Below are positions 44,887 through 53,866 of a DNA stretch of 64,000 nt, one piece after another. Below the pieces are notes generated by a model. It saw nothing but the letters and a program-made list of their open reading frames with translations. It made no database searches and had not been told where the DNA came from. Each line of letters starts with the position of its first letter. The first letter of the stretch is position 1. Position numbers and translations under genes: made by a program. Source of the stretch: Natrinema versiforme (lineage in GTDB: Archaea > Halobacteriota > Halobacteria > Halobacteriales > Natrialbaceae); contig NZ_CP040330.1 in NCBI RefSeq assembly GCF_005576615.1, positions 3,162,001-3,226,000 of the forward strand, read 5' to 3'.

Positions 44887-46238
44887 GCGATCGGACCGTC
44901 GAGCGACTCGGGGGCGACGAGTGGGCCATCACCGCGACGCTCGCGCTCGCGGGGCTCGGCATCGCCGCCGGCAGCCAACTCCTCGTCGCCGCCGCAACGC
45001 TCCCGCTGTGGTACGTCGCCGCGGCCGCGTTCGGGACGAATCGGCCGGCGATGGTGCGTGTCAACCGTCGGATTTCGGTTCGCGACGGTGCGAGCGGCGG
45101 GGTCATCGACGACGTCGACGAGAGCACGAACTCCGGTTCCGCGGCGGTGTCAGCCGACCCCGGTGAGACCGTCACCGTGCGGACGACCGTCCAAAACGCC
45201 GGCTCGGAGACGATCGTCGACCTGCGCGTCGTCGACGGCGTCCCGGAGGCGTTGCCGGTCGTTTCCGGCTCCCCGCGTGCGTGCGAGACCCTTGAGCCGC
45301 TCGAGGAGACAACCCTCGAGTACGAAATCGAACCCCGGCGCGGCGAGCACGCGTTCGACGACGCGACGGTTCGAACGCGCGATCTCACGGGGACGGTAGC
45401 CGAGACGTGGCGGGCGGGCGTGAGCGGCGACGACGCGGTTCGCCGTTCGCCGACCGTCGAATCGGTGTCGCTCGGCGACGGGGCGAACGACTACGCGGGC
45501 GAGGTGCCGACCGACGAGGGCGGCAGCGGCCTCGAGTTCTACGCCGTCCGCGAGTACGAGCCGGGCGATCCGGTCCGGTCGATCGACTGGCGGCGATACG
45601 CCGGGAGCCGGGAGCTGGCGACCGTCGAGTACCGCGCCGAGCGGGCGACGCGGATCGTCTGCGTCGTCGACGCCCGACCGAGCCAGTTCAGTGCGGCGAC
45701 GACCGCACGGCCTCCCGCGATCGAGCGGTCGGCCGACGCCGCCGAGCGAGCGCTCGAGGCGCTGGTGGCCGCGGGCCATCCGACCGGCGTCGTCGGGCTC
45801 CACGAGCGGCGGTTGACGACCGTCGCTCCGGGAACTGACCCCGCGACGAGACGGGAAGCGTCGCAGCTACTCGAGGGCGTCCGGGAGGCCAATTACCTCG
45901 GCTACCGGTCGAACGCTCGGACGCGAACCGACGATCCCGTCGCGGACCTTCCCCGGACGCTGCCGGGCGAGGCGCAGGTGTACCTGTTCTCCTCGTTCGT
46001 GGACGACGAGCCGGTCGACCTCGTCGAGCGGCTTCGGGCGCGGGGGTACGCGGTCCGCGTGATCTCGCCGGACGTCACGGCCGGCCCCGACGATATCTCG
46101 ACGCGGCTGGAATCGCTCGACCGGGAGACGCGACTGGCTCGAGCCCGCGCGACGGGCGCTCGCGTCATCGACTGGGACCGCGAGCAGTCGCTCGGGGTCT
46201 TACTTCGCAACGCGATCAGGACGGGAGGGACCCGATGA
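44883..46238 (+). CDS. DUF58 domain protein (MoxR/BatA-type)
   Basis: 451 residues. Two N-terminal helices (about 16-54) precede a DUF11-like beta domain (PGETVTVRTTVQNAGSETIVDLRVVDGVPEALPV). Then comes DUF58, hallmarked by EYEPGDPVRSIDWRRYAGS. The remainder is a von Willebrand-like Rossmann fold (RIVCVVDARPSQFS, VYLFSSFVDDEPVDLVERL) without an obvious intact MIDAS. DUF58 proteins team with MoxR ATPases in envelope assembly systems. Overlaps by 4 bases at both ends. Confidence 0.9.
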   Translation: MSDRTVERLGGDEWAITATLALAGLGIAAGSQLLVAAATLPLWYVAAAAFGTNRPAMVRVNRRISVRDGASGGVIDDVDESTNSGSAAVSADPGETVTVRTTVQNAGSETIVDLRVVDGVPEALPVVSGSPRACETLEPLEETTLEYEIEPRRGEHAFDDATVRTRDLTGTVAETWRAGVSGDDAVRRSPTVESVSLGDGANDYAGEVPTDEGGSGLEFYAVREYEPGDPVRSIDWRRYAGSRELATVEYRAERATRIVCVVDARPSQFSAATTARPPAIERSADAAERALEALVAAGHPTGVVGLHERRLTTVAPGTDPATRREASQLLEGVREANYLGYRSNARTRTDDPVADLPRTLPGEAQVYLFSSFVDDEPVDLVERLRARGYAVRVISPDVTAGPDDISTRLESLDRETRLARARATGARVIDWDREQSLGVLLRNAIRTGGTR

Positions 46239-47614
46239 ACACCGACGGTCGACTCCCGCCGACGACGAGGCGAGGGATCGCGTTGGCCGCCGGTATCGGT
46301 GCGCTGGCGCTCGCCCTCGCGGAACCGCTCGTTGCCGCCGGCGTCCTCGTCGGGATCGGTCTCGCGGCGGCGGTGGGGTTGTCCGCGAGTTCGTACCGCC
46401 GCGTCGCGGTCGCGTCGGCGCTGCTGCCGATCGTCGTCCTCGGCGGGGTCGCCGTGGTCGGTCTCGCGGGAGCGCCGATAGCGGCTCTCTCGGCGCTCGT
46501 CGGCGTGATCCTCGGACTCACCGCGGGTGGCGTCCTCGGTGGTGAGCCGACACCGGTCGCGCTCCTACGAGCGGGCGCGGCCGCGCTCTGTTCGGCGGTC
46601 GTCGCCGGCGGCGTAGCACTTCTCGCCGCCGGAATCGATACGCTGGGCGGTGCTGGACCCGCACTCGAAGCGGTCCCGTGGCTCACCGGCTACGGGCCGT
46701 CCGGACTGTTCCTCGCGCTCGTCGCCGCCGCCGTCGCGGTCGCGTCCGCCCTCTTTCTCGTCCCGCCGGCGGCGTTTACCGTCCCCTCGAGACGCGACGC
46801 CTACGACGGGACTCGAAACGCACTCACGAGGATGATCGGGGTCGCGGCCGCGCTCGCGATTGCCGTGCTGGCGGTACTGACGATGCTCTCCCCGTTCGCC
46901 CCGCCGCTCGAGTCGCTCGTCGACGCGGTCGCCGGCAGCGTGGTCGTTCGCGGACCGCTCGCGGCCGTGACGGGTGTGGCCGCCGTCGTCGCCGTCTCGG
47001 CGGCGGTCGTCCGCGGCGCGTGGGTCCAGACGGACGGGCGTCGAAACGCGACCGTCGCGATCGTCGTCGGCGCGGTCTCCGGCGTGGGGCTCGCGGTCGC
47101 CGGCGTCGGGAGTCTCGGCAGCGTCGAGACGACTCTCGTGGCCGCTGGTTTCGGCGCGACGGCAATCGTCCTCGGCGTCGGCTGGCTGGTGGCGTGGCTC
47201 TACGAGGGCGCGGTGCTGCAAGACGATGCCCCCGACCCCGTTACCGCCCTCGCCGGGGCGCTCGCGGCGGGCGGGATCGTCGCCGGTTCTACCGTCGACG
47301 CCGTGCTCCTCGACCTCGAGACGGTCCGGACCGGTGCGGCGGCGTTCGTTCCGATCGCGGCCGCGCTGTTCACGTACGACGTCGGTCGTTACGGGCGGAC
47401 GCTGGCGCGCGAGATCGGCCCCGACGCGTCCCGGCGGCCACAGCTCGTGCGGCTCGGCTGGAGCGGGGCGATAGCGGTCGTCGGCGTCCTCGTCGCGGCT
47501 CTCGGACTGGCCGGAGCGGCGGTCTTCGCGCCGACGCTGTCGGTTCCGGCGACGGCGGGCGTCATCGGCGCCGTGGCCGCGGTCCTCGGCGGGACGTGGT
47601 TACTGGTCCGCTGA
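46235..47614 (+). CDS. DUF7519-type polytopic membrane protein
   Basis: 459 residues of almost continuous hydrophobic helices, about 12 in number, with very little loop. Segments such as GIALAAGIGALALALAEPLVAAGVLVGIGLAAAVGLSA and VPATAGVIGAVAAVLGGTWLLV are typical. It resembles the haloarchaeal DUF7519 proteins that end DUF58 clusters. It is the last gene of the M48-DUF4129-DUF7269-DUF58 run and overlaps the convergent MoxR gene by 15 bases. Confidence 0.78.
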   Translation: MNTDGRLPPTTRRGIALAAGIGALALALAEPLVAAGVLVGIGLAAAVGLSASSYRRVAVASALLPIVVLGGVAVVGLAGAPIAALSALVGVILGLTAGGVLGGEPTPVALLRAGAAALCSAVVAGGVALLAAGIDTLGGAGPALEAVPWLTGYGPSGLFLALVAAAVAVASALFLVPPAAFTVPSRRDAYDGTRNALTRMIGVAAALAIAVLAVLTMLSPFAPPLESLVDAVAGSVVVRGPLAAVTGVAAVVAVSAAVVRGAWVQTDGRRNATVAIVVGAVSGVGLAVAGVGSLGSVETTLVAAGFGATAIVLGVGWLVAWLYEGAVLQDDAPDPVTALAGALAAGGIVAGSTVDAVLLDLETVRTGAAAFVPIAAALFTYDVGRYGRTLAREIGPDASRRPQLVRLGWSGAIAVVGVLVAALGLAGAAVFAPTLSVPATAGVIGAVAAVLGGTWLLVR

Positions 47615-48568
47615 GGGCGGTTCCATCGCCGGCACCGCACACTCCTCGAGCACGCCGTCGATTACCGCGCGCCGGGAGACGCCGTCGACGCTCGCCTCGG
47701 GCGTCAATACGAGGCGATGGGCGAGCGCGGGCCCGGCGATTCGTTTGATGTCCTCCGGAACGACGTACTCGCGACCCTCGAGGACGGCTCGAGCCCGGCT
47801 CACCTCGAACAGCCGCTGGACGCCGCGGGGCGAGACGCCGACGTCGACGCGGCCGTCGGTTCGGGTCGCTCGGCAGACGTCGCCGATGTAGTCGCGGACC
47901 GGGCCCTCGACGGCGATTCCCTCGGGAACGCGCTGGAGTTCGAGCACCCGCTCGCGGTCGACGACCGGGTCGACGGTCGGGTCCGGGCGGTCGCGGTCGG
48001 CCCGGCGGTCGATCAGTTCCCGCGTTCCGTCGGCGTCGGGATACCCCAGCGAGGTCTTGATCATGAAGCGGTCGCGCTGGGCCTCGGGCAGTTCGAACGT
48101 CCCCTCCTGCTCGACGGGGTTCTGCGTCGCGATGACGACGAACGGGTCGGGGAGGTCGTGGGTCTCGCCGTCGACGGTCACCTGTCCCTCGCCCATCGCC
48201 TCGAGCAGCGCGGACTGGGTCTTCGGCGGCGCGCGGTTGATCTCGTCCGCGAGGACCACGTTCGCGAACACCGGTCCGGGCGTGAAGTGGAACTCGCCGG
48301 TCTCCTCCTCGAAGACGTACGACCCGGTGATATCGGCGGGCATCAGGTCCGGGGTGAACTGGATCCGGGAGAACTCCAGCCCGAGCGCGGTCGCGAACGA
48401 CCGCGCGGTGAGCGTCTTGCCCGTTCCGGGCACGTCCTCGAGTAACACGTGACCGCGGGCGAGCACCCCGGCAGTGACCTCCTCGAGAACGGTTCGATCG
48501 GCGACGACTGCGGAGAGGATCTCGTCGACGACGGCTGCCGCCGTCGCCGCGGTGTCGGGGACTGACAT
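47600..48568 (-). CDS. moxR: MoxR-type AAA+ ATPase
   Basis: 322 residues. Walker A EDVPGTGKT, Walker B VLADEINRAPPKTQSALLEAM, and the sensor and arginine-finger segments ATQNPVEQEGTFELPEAQRDRFMIK are all present. MoxR ATPases drive metal insertion or folding of VWA/DUF58 partners. Here it is convergent with the DUF58 run, not leading it, so regulation must be separate although the function is probably joint. Confidence 0.95.
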   Translation of the reverse strand: MSVPDTAATAAAVVDEILSAVVADRTVLEEVTAGVLARGHVLLEDVPGTGKTLTARSFATALGLEFSRIQFTPDLMPADITGSYVFEEETGEFHFTPGPVFANVVLADEINRAPPKTQSALLEAMGEGQVTVDGETHDLPDPFVVIATQNPVEQEGTFELPEAQRDRFMIKTSLGYPDADGTRELIDRRADRDRPDPTVDPVVDRERVLELQRVPEGIAVEGPVRDYIGDVCRATRTDGRVDVGVSPRGVQRLFEVSRARAVLEGREYVVPEDIKRIAGPALAHRLVLTPEASVDGVSRRAVIDGVLEECAVPAMEPPSADQ

Positions 48569-48640
48569 ACCGATACCCGTCCCTACGCGAACTTATATCT
48601 CACGACGACCGACACGAACGACGGGGCCCGGTCGCGCGGA

Positions 48641-48988
48641 CTAGTCGTCCGGGTCGACCGAGACGGCGTCGGTCCTCGAGCCGCTCCGATAGACCGCAGC
48701 GAGGACCAGTACCGCGATCAGGAAGTCGGAGCCGTGCTCGACGAGGTGGTGAATCGTCATCGGAACGAGGCCGAGGACGGTCCCCAGCCCGGTCACCGAC
48801 CGGACGACGAGCACGCCGAGTGCGACCGTTATCAGCAGGTATCGGAGCGTCCGACGCCGAGAGTACGCGACGAGTCCGGCGACGAACAGCACCGCCGTTC
48901 CCAGCACCGCGAGCGCGATCACGCAGACGAGGACGGGGGCGAGTTGCGGGTTTAACCACTCGCCGGCGACCGACGTTGGGAGCGCCAT
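48641..48988 (-). CDS. DUF7471-type small membrane protein
   Basis: 115 residues with four hydrophobic segments (LAPVLVCVIALAVLGTAVLFVAGLVAY, LLITVALGVLVV, GLGTVLGLVPMTIHHLVEHGSDFLIAVLVLAAVY). ATG 48988 (MALPTSVAGEW) is chosen over 49021. I associate it with haloarchaeal DUF7471. No function known. It is 72 bases upstream of moxR on the same strand. Confidence 0.7.
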   Translation of the reverse strand: MALPTSVAGEWLNPQLAPVLVCVIALAVLGTAVLFVAGLVAYSRRRTLRYLLITVALGVLVVRSVTGLGTVLGLVPMTIHHLVEHGSDFLIAVLVLAAVYRSGSRTDAVSVDPDD

Positions 48989-49159
48989 GCGATCGATACC
49001 TGTAATCGGGCGGACACCCACCTATTCCCTTCGGTATTTCCGGCCGATCCAACAATCTTCTCGCGTGCGTGAGAAACGACACGGTGGGGACATCACGCGG
49101 ACCCACGAGTTTTCCCGACAGGTGCAGGCACTGTCGTTTTGCGCGAATGGCAGCTACCG

Positions 49160-49167
49160 GGAGGTGA
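49160..49167 (+). promoter_or_regulatory. Strong Shine-Dalgarno sequence before the SPW gene
   Basis: GGAGGTGA, 7 bases before ATG 49175. Full Shine-Dalgarno sites are uncommon in front of haloarchaeal first genes, so this gene is probably translated from a leader-bearing message. Confidence 0.7.
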
Positions 49168-49174
49168 GGAAACT

Positions 49175-49615
49175 ATGAGTGACACACCGAATACCGATAC
49201 CGACACCGACCGCGAGACCCGAGCCGACTACAACTCGCTGAACACGGACGCAATGCAGTGGCTGAGTGCCCTCGTCGCACTGATCGGGCTCTACATCGTC
49301 GCGTCGCCGTTCATCCTCGAGTCGACGGAGGCGGCGATCTGGAACGACACGCTCGTCGGGACGGCGATCTTCCTGACCGCCGGCTACAACTTCGTCCGGC
49401 TGTCGAGAGATCGACTGGCGAGCGTCGGCGTCGCGTCGCTGGCTGTCCTGCTCGGCCTCTGGGCGCTTATCTCCCCCTCGTTCATCGAGATGGGGAGCAG
49501 CGAACTCGCGACCGGGACCGCGATCTCCGGCGCGGCCGTCGCCCTCATCTCGGCGTACAACGCCTACGCGAACAACAAGGCCGATACGCCCGAACAGGCA
49601 CGCGCTCGAGCCTGA
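49175..49615 (+). CDS. SPW-repeat membrane protein
   Basis: 146 residues. Four helices; QWLSALVALIGLYIVASPFIL and SLAVLLGLWALISPSFIE carry the repeated (S)PF/SPW-like turn of the SPW family. The N-terminus is a Thr/Asp-rich soluble tail of 25 residues. The function is unknown. It has a strong ribosome-binding site and stands alone. Confidence 0.82.
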   Translation: MSDTPNTDTDTDRETRADYNSLNTDAMQWLSALVALIGLYIVASPFILESTEAAIWNDTLVGTAIFLTAGYNFVRLSRDRLASVGVASLAVLLGLWALISPSFIEMGSSELATGTAISGAAVALISAYNAYANNKADTPEQARARA

Positions 49616-49762
49616 TGCCGAGGACGATTCGTTGCGTCGCCGACTCTTTTTGACCGGAACCGCTCGCGGTGAGCGGGCGGACACGGATACCGCCGAGCGG
49701 ATGTTCCGAAGCTGTACATCCGACTCTCGATTTATATCTGATCGCAACGTATCCACCTGTGA

Positions 49763-50092
49763 ATGTCTGAAATAACCATCACGACGACGGACGGCCTCGA
49801 GGGACGGGAGATCACGGACTACCGCGGCGTCATTTCGGGGGAAGCGGTCATCGGCGCGAACGTCGTCAGCGACATCGCCGCCGGCATTCGGGACGTCGTC
49901 GGCGGACGGAGCGGCTCCTACGAGAAGAAGATCGAGCAAGGGCGAACGGAAGCGATCGCCGACCTCGAGGCCGAGGCACGGGACCTCGGGGCCGACGCGG
50001 TCGTCGGCGCGACGTTCGACTACGAGGAGATGGGCGAAGGCATGCTGTGGGTCAACCTCTCGGGAACCGCGGTCGAGACGCGCCGGGAGTAG
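49763..50092 (+). CDS. YbjQ/UPF0145 family protein
   Basis: 109 residues. GREITDYRGVISGEAVIGANVVSDIAAGIRDVVGGRSGSYEKKIEQGRTEAIADLEAEARDLGADAVVGATFDYE covers the whole YbjQ fold. These pentameric proteins have been called heavy-metal-binding, but their role is not settled. A TATA-like TTTATATC (49731-49738) stands about 25-32 bases before ATG 49763, a leaderless arrangement. Confidence 0.9.
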   Translation: MSEITITTTDGLEGREITDYRGVISGEAVIGANVVSDIAAGIRDVVGGRSGSYEKKIEQGRTEAIADLEAEARDLGADAVVGATFDYEEMGEGMLWVNLSGTAVETRRE

Positions 50093-50147
50093 CGACGGCG
50101 GCCGAGTTCCGGCCGCTCGAGCATGCTGGAGGGCGATAATGGCGACC

Positions 50148-51194
50148 CTACGTCTCCGGACGAATCCAGCTCCGAAGTCGGACGCCGTACTGCCGACCGA
50201 GGGTCAGCCCGCGTCGCCACGTCGTCGGCGAGAGCAGGAACCGAAGCCCGAGGGCTGCCATCGTCGTCCAGAAGACGAGCGCCGTCCAGAACCGCTGGGC
50301 GCGCTCGGAGTGTTTCATCACCGGGACCGTGACGAACGCGGCGAGAACGACGCCCCGCACAGCGCCGCGAGCGGGCAGCGAGAAGAGGTGAAACTCGTCG
50401 ATCGCGACGGCCAACGGCGCGAGCGCGCCGGCCGCGAACACGCCGCGAACGACGAGCGGTCGAACCGCGTCCGATGGCCGGTCGGCCGCGCACACGTGCC
50501 GTCCGAGCACTACGAGTTGCCAGCCCCCGAACGCGCCGAGTGCCGCTCCGAGGAGCGAGACGCTATTGGCGTCGACACCACTGACGACGAGGTTCACGGT
50601 TCCGGCGACGATCGCGAGCGCGAACGCCCCCGTTCCGTGATCGATCGAATAGCGGGCGAGGAGCCGTTCCGCACACAACAGGAACGCGATTCCGACGGCG
50701 ACCCCGGCGACCACGTCGACGAGGTAGTGGACGCCGAGCGCGATGCGCGAGAAACACACCGCAGCGATACCGATTCCCGCACCGGCGAACCGTCGGCGAT
50801 GAGTGCTGATCGAGAGCCGGTGTGCGAGGCCGAGATACACGATAGTCGTCATCAGCGCGTGGCCGCTCGGAAAGCCGTACCCGCCGGCCATCGCGGTCGC
50901 TTCGTAGAGCGGTTGGAGTATCCACGGCAGCGTCTCGATCGCGACTAACGGTTCGCCCGGACGCGGTAACGAGAAGACGTGTTTGAGCGCGCTGATGAGC
51001 GCGAGTCCGGCGAGCGTAAAACCGACGATGACGGCGGCGTCTTCCCGTTTCTCCGCGTGAAACCAGTAGATGAGGCCGACGAAGAGACTGAGAAACCAGA
51101 CGTCGCCCAACTGGGTGACGAGCGCGACGAGTACCGCCGCCCACTCCGGGATCACCGCCTGAACGGGTTCGAACTCTCCAATTCCACGACTCAT
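50148..51194 (-). CDS. PAP2-family membrane phosphatase
   Basis: 348 residues. The three PAP2 signature motifs are KHVFSLPRP, PSGH in GYGFPSGHALMTT, and SRIALGVHYLVDVVAG, with the catalytic His in the third. About nine helices are visible. The family dephosphorylates isoprenoid or phosphatidate phosphates at the membrane. The extra C-terminal helices (from about 195) exceed a minimal PAP2 core. A TATA-like TTTACTATATACC (minus strand, 51211-51223) lies 17-29 bases before ATG 51194. Confidence 0.9.
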   Translation of the reverse strand: MSRGIGEFEPVQAVIPEWAAVLVALVTQLGDVWFLSLFVGLIYWFHAEKREDAAVIVGFTLAGLALISALKHVFSLPRPGEPLVAIETLPWILQPLYEATAMAGGYGFPSGHALMTTIVYLGLAHRLSISTHRRRFAGAGIGIAAVCFSRIALGVHYLVDVVAGVAVGIAFLLCAERLLARYSIDHGTGAFALAIVAGTVNLVVSGVDANSVSLLGAALGAFGGWQLVVLGRHVCAADRPSDAVRPLVVRGVFAAGALAPLAVAIDEFHLFSLPARGAVRGVVLAAFVTVPVMKHSERAQRFWTALVFWTTMAALGLRFLLSPTTWRRGLTLGRQYGVRLRSWIRPET

Positions 51195-51366
51195 AGCTAC
51201 TGATAATCGAGGTATATAGTAAACTGTTTTGACGTGAGAGGACGCGTGTACGGGCGAACCCGCGACCGAGAGACGGTTCTCGAGGGTTGGGAACGTGGGA
51301 AACCCGTTATACGTCCCCCAGCAGTAGCCGACGATACGTCCGCGTTTCGGACACTACGAGATATCG

Positions 51367-51894
51367 ATGACCGACACTCGACAGCAGATTCAGGCCCACA
51401 TCGGCGACAACGCCGGCGTGCACTTCAACGAACTCGTCAGAGAGTCCGACTTCGCACCGGGACAGGTCCAGTACCACGTCCGGCGGCTGCGCGAGGACGA
51501 CCGCCTCGTCCGCGAGGAGTTCTACGGCCGGACCCACTACTACCCGCCGGCGTATGACGAGTGGGAACGTGCCGCACTGGCACTGTTCCGTCGGGAGACC
51601 GCCCGCGAGATCGTCGTCTACCTGATCGATCACGAACCGGCAGCGCCCGGTGACATCGCTGACGCCCTCGGGATCGCACGGAGTACGCTCGAGTACCACC
51701 TGAACCGGTTGGTCGAACACGAGCTCGTCACGAAGCGCTACGACGACCGTAATCGGGTCATCCTCGAACTGGCCGAGCCCGAAGCGACGGGCCGGCTGCT
51801 GGCGACGGTGACGCCGACGGTTCCCGACCGGCTCGTCGACCGGTTTACGCGGCTCGTCGACGAGTTGCTCGCGGGCGGGCAGGAATCGCGGTAG
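51367..51894 (+). CDS. Double winged-helix transcription regulator
   Basis: 175 residues. The first winged helix (about 1-60: RQQIQAHIGDNAGVHFNELVRESDFAPGQVQYHVRRLREDDRLV) and the second (about 78-130: EIVVYLIDHEPAAPGDIADALGIARSTLEYHLNRLVEHELVTKRY) form a tandem seen in haloarchaeal regulators. The protein at 38549-39166 has the same plan. The start ATG 51367 is used. It is convergent with the AI-2E gene. Confidence 0.83.
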   Translation: MTDTRQQIQAHIGDNAGVHFNELVRESDFAPGQVQYHVRRLREDDRLVREEFYGRTHYYPPAYDEWERAALALFRRETAREIVVYLIDHEPAAPGDIADALGIARSTLEYHLNRLVEHELVTKRYDDRNRVILELAEPEATGRLLATVTPTVPDRLVDRFTRLVDELLAGGQESR

Positions 51895-51972
51895 CGGTCG
51901 CGGTAGCGGTCGGGTACTGTGGTCGTGGTCGGCGGTCAGTTGCGGTCGCCGCCAGCCGACCGCAGGGCAGCG

Positions 51973-52992
51973 TTACGACATCCCGGGCGTTTCCTCGAGT
52001 CGGTCGTAGTGGTCGTTCATCACGTCGAGCGTCGCGATCAGCGCGCCGAGGACGACGGGGCCGTAGAACAGACCCATGACGCCGAAGGCGTAGACGCCGC
52101 CGAGGACGCCGAGGATGATGACGGCAGGGTTGAGTTCGGCGTAGCGATCGACGAGGACCGGCCGGAGGTAGTCGTCGGAGAGGCCGACGATGATCACGCT
52201 GTAGACGAACAGCCCCACTGCGAACAGTGGCTGGTCGATCAGGAAGAGATAGACGACGGCCGGCCCCCAGACCAGAAACGAGCCGATCAGCGGGATCAGC
52301 GAGAGGATGATCATGACGAACGTCCAGAACGCGGCGTTCGGGACGCCGGTCGCCAACAGCCCCAACCCGGCGAGAGTCCCCTGAATGATCGCGATCAGGA
52401 CGTGCCCGGCGAGGACGGCCCACATGACTTCGTCCAGTTTCTGGTAGAAATCGTCCTGTGCGTCGTCCGGCAGCGGCGTCAGTTCCCGCAGCCACGCCAA
52501 CAGGTCCCCGCCGTCTTTGAGCAGGTAGTAGAGCAGGAACAGCGCGAGCCCCAGTCCGATCAACACGTGCGTAAGCGCGCTGAACCACTCCGTCGAGCGC
52601 TCGAGCACCATCGTCCCGGCGCTCTGTGCGGCGTCGGCGAGCGCCGACGGCAGATCGACAGTCTGGCCGGTCTGTTCCTCGATCGCCCGCTCGAGGTCGG
52701 CCACCTGCAACGAGTCGGTGTTGACCTGCTCGAGGAGTCGGCGAGCGTCGCTGGCGACCGCCGCGACGATGCCGATCAGCGGGACGACGAAGCCGGCGAT
52801 CGCGAGGGCGACGAGCCCGAAGGCGGCGATCGGCGCCGCGACGTGTGTCTCGAGGCGCTGCTGGACCGGGTAGAGGACGTAGGCGATGAGGATGGCACCG
52901 AGGATGTACTGGAAAAACGGAAGCACGAGCAACAGGGAGAGATACGCGAAGAGGGCGACGAGGACGAGGAGAAATCCCTTGCTGAGATTCAC
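51973..52992 (-). CDS. AI-2E family transporter-like membrane protein
   Basis: 339 residues with about eight helices: LLVLVALFAYLSLLLVLPFFQYILGAILIAYVLYPVQQRLE at the N-terminus and LIPLIGSFLVWGPAVVYLFLIDQPLFAVGLFVYSVIIVGLSDDYLRPVLV, the AI-2E family's conserved C-terminal motif. Members include Na+/H+ antiporters and putative autoinducer exporters. The start is GTG 52992 (no in-frame ATG), with TATA-like GTTTTATGC (about 53015-53023) 23-31 bases upstream on the minus strand. Confidence 0.88.
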   Translation of the reverse strand: MNLSKGFLLVLVALFAYLSLLLVLPFFQYILGAILIAYVLYPVQQRLETHVAAPIAAFGLVALAIAGFVVPLIGIVAAVASDARRLLEQVNTDSLQVADLERAIEEQTGQTVDLPSALADAAQSAGTMVLERSTEWFSALTHVLIGLGLALFLLYYLLKDGGDLLAWLRELTPLPDDAQDDFYQKLDEVMWAVLAGHVLIAIIQGTLAGLGLLATGVPNAAFWTFVMIILSLIPLIGSFLVWGPAVVYLFLIDQPLFAVGLFVYSVIIVGLSDDYLRPVLVDRYAELNPAVIILGVLGGVYAFGVMGLFYGPVVLGALIATLDVMNDHYDRLEETPGMS

Positions 52993-53108
52993 ACCATTAT
53001 TTCTACCGTCGGCAGCATAAAACCACGGCCTGAACCTGTATTCAGTCCGGACTGTCGTGCGTACCCGTCACACGGCTTCAAGGGGCTGGTTCGCGAATTT
53101 CGGACCGA

Positions 53109-53846
53109 ATGTCGACTCAGCTCGATCCCCTCTCGCTCTCGGCCGATCTCCTGTATACGGTCAAGACCGAGGGAGACGCCGATCAGTTACGAGAGCATCT
53201 GGCGGCGCTCGAGCGAACGCAGCTAGAGCGAGCGCTCTCCGGTCGAGAGGGGAAACTCGCCTTCTGGCTCAACTGTTACAACGCCTACGCGCAACTGCTG
53301 ATAGAGGAGGAAGAACCCGATCTGCTCGAGGGCGGGCTCCTCGACCGCTGGAAGTTCTTCGCGCGCGATCAGATTCCCGTCAGCGGGGTCTGGCTGAGTC
53401 TCAACGATATCGAGCACGGCTTGCTCCGCAGTTCGAAGCAATCGTGGGGTTTCGGCTACGTTCCCCGGCTGTTTCCCTCCTCGTTCGAGCGGCAGTTCCG
53501 CCTCGAGGAGTGCGATCCGCGGGTGCACTTCGCGCTGGGCCACGGTGCCGAGCACTGCCCGCCGATCGCGGTCTACTCGCCGCGGGATGTCGACGAGGAA
53601 CTGGACATCGCGATCGAGTGGTTCTTAGAGGAGAACGTCAGCTACGATCCCGCGGACGACGCGGCGACGGTCCCGCGACTGTTCCGGCAGTACCGTGGTG
53701 ACTTCGGCGGCAAGCAAGGCGTCGTCGACTTCCTCCGGGAGTACAACGCCGTCCCGGAGGGGACGACGCCGGTCCTCGAGTACGAACAGATAGACCACTC
53801 CGCGGAACTCGACGTGGATTTAGACGCCGAAGACATCCGATCGTAG
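53109..53846 (+). CDS. DUF547 domain protein
   Basis: 245 residues. KLAFWLNCYNAYAQLL, SLNDIEHGLLR, PRVHFALGHGAEHCPPIAVYSP and DFLREY are the DUF547 hallmarks, with the His of HFALGHG conserved. The domain resembles a thiol-peptidase-like fold, but its function is unknown. No signal peptide is seen. It is a single gene. Confidence 0.85.
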   Translation: MSTQLDPLSLSADLLYTVKTEGDADQLREHLAALERTQLERALSGREGKLAFWLNCYNAYAQLLIEEEEPDLLEGGLLDRWKFFARDQIPVSGVWLSLNDIEHGLLRSSKQSWGFGYVPRLFPSSFERQFRLEECDPRVHFALGHGAEHCPPIAVYSPRDVDEELDIAIEWFLEENVSYDPADDAATVPRLFRQYRGDFGGKQGVVDFLREYNAVPEGTTPVLEYEQIDHSAELDVDLDAEDIRS

Positions 53847-53866
53847 CTCGCCGCCGCCGACTCGAC

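Noticed and set aside
49600-49762. tRNA or small RNA gene in the spacers of 49-50 kb
   Set aside because: No cloverleaf, no T-loop GTTCRA pattern and no paired arms were found.
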